Origin: Serratia marcescens
Lineage (GTDB): Bacteria > Pseudomonadota > Gammaproteobacteria > Enterobacterales > Enterobacteriaceae
Direction of reading: 5' to 3'
Length of the DNA stretch: 64,000 nt
Assembly: GCF_029846115.1 (NCBI RefSeq)
Contig: NZ_JARVZZ010000003.1
Span: 1 to 64,000 of the forward strand
Shown: piece by piece, positions 59,541-64,000 of the stretch
Layout: every line of letters starts with the position of its first letter
Numbering within the stretch: position 1 is the stretch's first letter
Translations under genes and position numbers: made by a program
Notes under the pieces: generated by a model
What the model was told of the DNA's origin: nothing
Database searches by the model: none
What the model saw: only the letters and a program-made list of their open reading frames with translations

Positions 59541-60104
59541 TTACTGCCGAAGAGAAAGCGTTGTTTTAAACCAGTGATTTTCTGCCAAAAAGTCCTTAAA
59601 TCCACCGCGCTCTTGATGAGATACACGATGTTCCCTGAGTTGCCACAGACGCCAGGAGCAGGTAAGAGCCTGAACGAAGGGTATTGCGGCTAATGACAGG
59701 AGGGATAACACCAAGGCTAACGTTTTGGCCAGTAACAGAGGCGTGTAGATGTTGCTGGCCAGAATGACCAGCATGACACTGACGATCAGTAATGCCGGTA
59801 CCGCCGAAAGTACAAGACAAAGTTGTTTGCGGCGGTGGAAGCGCTTTATCAACATCTCAATCGAAATTCCGCTGGCTGCAACGGCGTCGTCAAAGCACAG
59901 CACTGGCTCCCTCAGTTTTTTGTCCAATTGGTAGGATGGCGTGAGGTAACGAGCTCGTTTGAGGTGGTTAATCACCGAAGGGCCGATTTTCGTGGCGGTG
60001 TATCGCAGTTCTGAGAGTGGCAAAAAAATGTTGGCGGTGTAATACGCCCCTTTACCTACGCGACGCCTCCAGTGCGGGGGCGTTTTCTCGTTTTTCTCAG
60101 TCAT
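59541..60104 (-). CDS. traX: TraX transfer protein
   Basis: A 187-residue protein with two hydrophobic helices in the middle (residues ~98-120 and ~128-150) and basic flanks. It matches R64 TraX in size and place between traW and traY. Start ATG 60104 overlaps the traW stop by 8 bp. Role in the type IVB machine is unclear. Confidence 0.85.
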   Translation of the reverse strand: MTEKNEKTPPHWRRRVGKGAYYTANIFLPLSELRYTATKIGPSVINHLKRARYLTPSYQLDKKLREPVLCFDDAVAASGISIEMLIKRFHRRKQLCLVLSAVPALLIVSVMLVILASNIYTPLLLAKTLALVLSLLSLAAIPFVQALTCSWRLWQLREHRVSHQERGGFKDFLAENHWFKTTLSLRQ

Positions 60105-61323
60105 GACGGGCCGCTCCTGCACTTACTTCACGCATTTTTGCCTGCAGTTGCGGGCGATAGTTTTCTGTTGCGGAGAGAGACAGCTGCTGGCCTTGCAGAA
60201 TATTATTCTTCTGCAGCTGCTGCTTTATCCCCAGTAATAACCAGTTCTGCAGTGATTGGATCCGTATAGACTCACGCGCTAAATTATCCCCATCCATCGC
60301 CTGCAGGTCAGTTTGGTAGTCCGTATTGGCATAGCGTCTGCCTACTTCGAACTGCTCAAACTCACGTTCGGACATCAGGCCGCTACGTTGTGCTTCCTCC
60401 GATGCAGTGCGCCCAAAGTACGCAGCTGCAGACGGGGTCTGCAGCGTTTCTTTCAATACATCACGGGTCGCGTCATTGGGCTGGCTGGCGGCAACCATGG
60501 CTAACATCGGCTCCCGGGCAGCAGAGTTCACAGACTCGTATTGCGTCATGATCCCAACATACTGTTGACCTGATGTTGTTTTGACTTCACCTTTCCCCAG
60601 TTGTTTACCGGCAGTCGCCGGTGCACTGTTGAGGGTATAGGCCATTGCCGCATCGGTTTGCTGTTGGTTGAAGGTCAAGTCCGGTGCTTTGCCTTCCTGA
60701 CCCGCACCATCCAACAAGGCTGTTAGTCTCTTGTCCCCACCAGGTAAATCGGAGATGCCTTTGCATAAGGCTGTTCCACCGTATGCCGAAAAATCCGTAG
60801 CATCACAGTAGTCAGCATGTATTGCGGCCGTTCGGAATTGTGTCTGCTCCGGAGGAGGGGTCGGTGAGGTAACACCCTGACGAATGGTACTGTTACTGAT
60901 CCCACTGCCGCTGGCCAAGGCCCCTTGGCGAGCCCGGGCACCGCTTTGCACCTGAGCGGCCATGCCTGAACCGGATTCGGTACAGATGCTGTCAGGAACG
61001 TTGTAGGTACGCCGGGCTTGTTCCAATCGTTCGGTCTGCCGGGCGAATATGTCCTGATCCCGCTGTGCCTGGGCTGCCTGTTCAATCTGTGCGGCAACTT
61101 TGCCACCGTTCTGGTTGATAGCGGCACCGACCTGGTGCTGGGTACCGGCGATCTCTGACAATGTACCGTTTATGGTCCCAAGCGCTGGCGCCACCTGCGT
61201 TTCGACTGGCAGGCTGCTCATCACTTCAACGGGATAGGCTACTGCTTTGCCTGGCAGATATGCAGCTAGCACCAGTACGGTCAGCAGGCTAAGTTGACAG
61301 GGATGTTGACGAGTCCAAAACAT
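60097..61323 (-). CDS. traW: TraW periplasmic transfer protein
   Basis: A 408-residue exported protein, start ATG 61323 (MFWTRQHPCQLSLLTVLVLAAYLPGKAVA as signal peptide). The mature part is Gln/Ala-rich and helical, with coiled-coil potential (GGKVAAQIEQAAQAQRDQDIFARQTERLEQARR). Matches R64 TraW in place and size. Overlaps traX. Confidence 0.87.
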   Translation of the reverse strand: MFWTRQHPCQLSLLTVLVLAAYLPGKAVAYPVEVMSSLPVETQVAPALGTINGTLSEIAGTQHQVGAAINQNGGKVAAQIEQAAQAQRDQDIFARQTERLEQARRTYNVPDSICTESGSGMAAQVQSGARARQGALASGSGISNSTIRQGVTSPTPPPEQTQFRTAAIHADYCDATDFSAYGGTALCKGISDLPGGDKRLTALLDGAGQEGKAPDLTFNQQQTDAAMAYTLNSAPATAGKQLGKGEVKTTSGQQYVGIMTQYESVNSAAREPMLAMVAASQPNDATRDVLKETLQTPSAAAYFGRTASEEAQRSGLMSEREFEQFEVGRRYANTDYQTDLQAMDGDNLARESIRIQSLQNWLLLGIKQQLQKNNILQGQQLSLSATENYRPQLQAKMREVSAGAARHD

Positions 61324-61325
61324 GA

Positions 61326-61454
61326 CTAGCTCCAAATTTGTAGGGCGACTGAGGCGGCAACGGTCCAAAACAGCGCGGTGTAAATAATGATATGGGTGAT
61401 GGGATAGTGAAAAAATGATTGTTTAAAACGAGGCCAAAACGTTGTCACACACAT
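61326..61454 (-). CDS. 42-residue membrane protein between traU and traW
   Basis: A short frame, ATG 61454 to TAG 61326, with a strong ribosome site AAGGAGA. The peptide MCVTTFWPRFKQSFFHYP then has one membrane helix (ITHIIIYTALFWTVAASVAL). It is 9 bp from traU and 2 bp from traW, so part of the operon. R64 has traV at this place; identity is not shown. Confidence 0.7.
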   Translation of the reverse strand: MCVTTFWPRFKQSFFHYPITHIIIYTALFWTVAASVALQIWS

Positions 61455-61463
61455 ATTTTCTCC

Positions 61464-64000
61464 TTAAGCCGCGGTTCCCTGGATATAGCCGGCTTTGGCG
61501 ATGAGTTCATTTGCCAACTGACGAATGGCTCCACCTTCATCGTCATTGCCGGCACGCTTTTTCAACATCTTGATATGGTTTTCCGCAGAGCCACCGGGAA
61601 AGGCATCAGCCAGCAGCCGCCGTGCGGTTTTGCCATCCAGCGCGTCATACAACATATTGCGTAATGCTCTGTTTGCCGGTGTGGAGTTCAGGGCCCAGAG
61701 GCGCAGAGGGCCGACGGTATTTTTCAACAGCTGTGCAACGTTGCCATTGGTGGTTTGGAACACGGCAAGGAAGGTGACACCACTGCCATCTGGTGCCGGG
61801 CCTTTGGTTGTGTTCAGGAGTTTCAATAGTGTGGCTCGCGGGACTTTGAAGGTGTTTTGTAGGATGTCGAAGTCTTGGGTACGAACCCGCAATAAATAGA
61901 GTGAGTTCGCCGAGTCCAGTATGGTTTGAGGGTAATCGTCCAGGTACTGCGATGCGAAGACAGTACGGACACCAAACTTGCGTTTCTCTCTATCCTCCGT
62001 TTGTAAGGCGGACCAGAGTGCATCAATGCCTTTGATGTTATGCAGCTCATCAATGAAGATGAGTTTGATCTCCTGGTCCAACTGCTCGATACGCTTGCGG
62101 TGCAGTTGGACGTAGCGCGGATCCAATTTGGCATACAGTTCTGTCTGTATCTGCGGCAGATAGAAGTCAGTGCCCCCCGCTAAATGGCGAGCAAATTGGT
62201 ACATGATACCGGTGCGGATTTTACCTTCAGGCGAATCGTTACCGGCCACGTTATTGACATCGACTATCCTGATGCGGGTGTTGGGGCTGACGGTAAATCG
62301 TGTACGACCGGAAATCAGTGGATAATCAAACAGCGCCTGAGTCAGGCAACGCGAAACGTAACTGAGTAATGTTTCATCTGACCCCGGGCGGTTGACCATA
62401 CCGAACGCCGTTCGCAGCTCTTCACTGTTGAGGGCGCCCTGGAGATCATTCAATTCGGGAACCGCCTGTGCCTGAGCAAGAGAGGCTTCATAGACATGGC
62501 CATGTTCAAACAACATGTCACGAACTTCGTACCATGTGGCCAATTCCCACCATTGCGTGTCGTGCCGAGAGATACAGCCACTGGTTTTTAGCGCCTCATC
62601 CACTTCCGGAACCAGTGTCTGGCCATATCGCACGGGTTCGGTATCACTGTTTTTGCGAAATACCAGGTCGACGGCGCGGGACAGGATCTGTTTGCATGAC
62701 GTCGCATCCGGGGCGAGGCCCGTTTGTGGATCGATGCACAAGCTGGTCAATAATCTCAGCAAGTAATCACGCTCAGTGCTGATGGGGTATTTCAGGCCTA
62801 ATTGAATATCAAATGGGTTGCGGCAATGATCTGCGACGTTCTGCAGAATGATGCTGATGATCTTGTCTTTCTGGTCAGCGGGAAGGCTGTCATGAACCAA
62901 ATCGTAAAAGCCCTGGGCAGTAAACCCCTTATCTATAAAGGCCATAAACGGCAAATCACTGTTGCCATTGGTTATTGCATCAAGGTGCAGGCTGTTGGCC
63001 AACAGCGATTTGCCTGAACCTGGAGCGCCAGCCAGTAACTCGGTATGTTTTTCCTGGAGCGCACTGGCTAACCCAATCGGATAGGGCTTGCCATCAATGG
63101 TTTGATGTATGGAGTTACCCTCATTGCCCCACGGACTGGCAGGGCGCTGTAGAGGCATCAGTTTGATGCCTTCGGATAACGGTGGGAACATCAGATTTGG
63201 CGCGCTGTAACTGGATGCCAGTGGCAAGGTGTTTATCCAGGCTCGGATTGGATCACCAAAGGTTCGGGTGACGGAGGTGACGCCCCAGGCCTGAATCGAT
63301 TTTTGTAGAAGCGTCAGGTTGCGCTTCAACCGGCTTTTATCAGCATCCCAGGTACTGGCTGTGATGCTCATCATGCACACCGGTTCTTTCTTATCTTGCG
63401 TCACCAACCAGGATACCGATTTGTAGATATCACGCAGAGACGGAACGAAAGCGACAAAAGACAGCAGGTTCTGTTTGTTGTTGAGATGCGCGCCACCGCC
63501 TGGCATCAGGTCCAGACGCAAACGCCAGGGGATTTGCCGGGGAACCTTTTTGAACAATTGGCTGAACGGTTCTGGCCGCTGTGGCGCCAGCGTCATTGCG
63601 AGCTGGCCATGGAACAATCCGTCAACTTCGATCAAATTACCGTGGGGTGTTACCTCGGTATCGCAATACTGGAAATTGAGGTGAGGGGCCAATGCACCGC
63701 TGATATCGTCATCGCGCAATTTGCCATGTGGGATCACTCGGTCGCCAGGGAGCAGAGGTTGCCAGCTTTCATCCGTACTGAGACGTTCGATTTCGTCGCG
63801 CAGGATATGCCCTGCTTCGTGCGCGTCCAGTAAGCGAACCATCACCCCCTCGTTACCATTAGTAAGGTCGTTGGCCAACTTGTCGATAAAGGCATCGTGT
63901 CGGAGTTTCAGTCCCTCAAATTCAGCAAACACAGGATTTTGACCGAATCGAGCCTCCGGCACGTTTTTAAACTGTTGCTCCTGGCGATGTGTTTCTTCTT
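61464..64000 (-). CDS. traU: TraU ATPase (DotO/IcmB-like), 5' end outside the window
   Basis: The visible C-terminal 845 residues of a ~1000-residue cytoplasmic ATPase of the VirB4/DotO type. Walker A is LLAGAPGSGKSLLANSL (coordinates near 63000), and Walker B-like IKLIFIDELHNIKGI lies near 62050. The frame stays open to base 64000 (EETHRQEQQFKNVPEAR), so the gene starts to the right. It powers substrate transfer and assembly in the type IVB apparatus. Downstream genes traW, traX and traY follow in R64 order. Confidence 0.94.
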   Translation of the reverse strand, partial: EETHRQEQQFKNVPEARFGQNPVFAEFEGLKLRHDAFIDKLANDLTNGNEGVMVRLLDAHEAGHILRDEIERLSTDESWQPLLPGDRVIPHGKLRDDDISGALAPHLNFQYCDTEVTPHGNLIEVDGLFHGQLAMTLAPQRPEPFSQLFKKVPRQIPWRLRLDLMPGGGAHLNNKQNLLSFVAFVPSLRDIYKSVSWLVTQDKKEPVCMMSITASTWDADKSRLKRNLTLLQKSIQAWGVTSVTRTFGDPIRAWINTLPLASSYSAPNLMFPPLSEGIKLMPLQRPASPWGNEGNSIHQTIDGKPYPIGLASALQEKHTELLAGAPGSGKSLLANSLHLDAITNGNSDLPFMAFIDKGFTAQGFYDLVHDSLPADQKDKIISIILQNVADHCRNPFDIQLGLKYPISTERDYLLRLLTSLCIDPQTGLAPDATSCKQILSRAVDLVFRKNSDTEPVRYGQTLVPEVDEALKTSGCISRHDTQWWELATWYEVRDMLFEHGHVYEASLAQAQAVPELNDLQGALNSEELRTAFGMVNRPGSDETLLSYVSRCLTQALFDYPLISGRTRFTVSPNTRIRIVDVNNVAGNDSPEGKIRTGIMYQFARHLAGGTDFYLPQIQTELYAKLDPRYVQLHRKRIEQLDQEIKLIFIDELHNIKGIDALWSALQTEDREKRKFGVRTVFASQYLDDYPQTILDSANSLYLLRVRTQDFDILQNTFKVPRATLLKLLNTTKGPAPDGSGVTFLAVFQTTNGNVAQLLKNTVGPLRLWALNSTPANRALRNMLYDALDGKTARRLLADAFPGGSAENHIKMLKKRAGNDDEGGAIRQLANELIAKAGYIQGTAA

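Overview
The window is a 64-kb piece of a large conjugative plasmid of an enterobacterium. Its two transfer blocks match the IncI family (R64/ColIb-P9 type): a thin type IV pilus operon (pilL to pilV) and a type IVB (Dot/Icm-like) mating apparatus (traU, traW, traX, traY, trbA, trbB, trbC, nikA, nikB). The accessory genes (resD, stbAB, psiAB, klcA, umuDC) are also typical of Enterobacterales plasmids. I suspect a Yersiniaceae-type host (Serratia, Yersinia or Rahnella), but the sequence does not prove this.

Layout: (1) 0-12 kb, minus strand: a NusG/TraB-like antiterminator, two small genes, then pilL-M-N-O-P-Q-R-S-T-U-V with tight overlaps; the shufflon recombinase would lie just outside the left edge. 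(2) 12-17.1 kb: two replicons side by side. The first is an IncI/IncL-like RepA with a leader peptide, an antisense RNA and a pseudoknot-type control region. The second is a Rep_3-family initiator with five iterons at exact 22-bp spacing, an AT-rich stretch and a DnaA box. A ~76-bp element with a 19-bp palindrome occurs once beside each. (3) 17.1-31.7 kb, accessory cargo: an AT-rich acyltransferase-SGNH gene, SOS-controlled umuDC, a SRAP gene, an orphan PemK-like protein, a DUF1493/STM2901-like group, a winged-helix pair, DUF3800 and GIY-YIG genes, small membrane proteins and a ResD resolvase. (4) 31.8-33.8 kb: an XRE regulator and a ParA/ribbon-helix-helix partition module with its own repeats.

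(5) 33.9-48.7 kb is the leading region for conjugation. Every gene except the last is on the + strand and reads toward oriT (near 48.75 kb), so the incoming single strand is the template. It holds a methyltransferase-like gene, DUF3085, stbAB (parMR), a double-HTH regulator, klcA, a ParB-like gene, psiB, psiA, higBA, DUF932 and several small unknowns. Seven copies of a GC-rich, hairpin-rich 170-410-bp element lie immediately upstream of seven of these genes or gene groups; I interpret them as single-stranded DNA promoters of the Frpo/ssi kind. This is the most interesting feature of the window. (6) 48.7-64 kb: oriT, nikA and nikB on +, then on the minus strand trbA-trbB-trbC with a secreted phospholipase-D-type nuclease, and traU-(small gene)-traW-traX-traY-excA; traU runs off the right edge.

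The parts work together as follows. The pilus and the Dot/Icm-like channel bring cells together and move DNA, with NikAB nicking at oriT. The leading region probably protects the entering strand (KlcA against restriction, PsiB against SOS). Two partition systems, ResD and HigBA keep the plasmid stable, and two replicons allow replication control.
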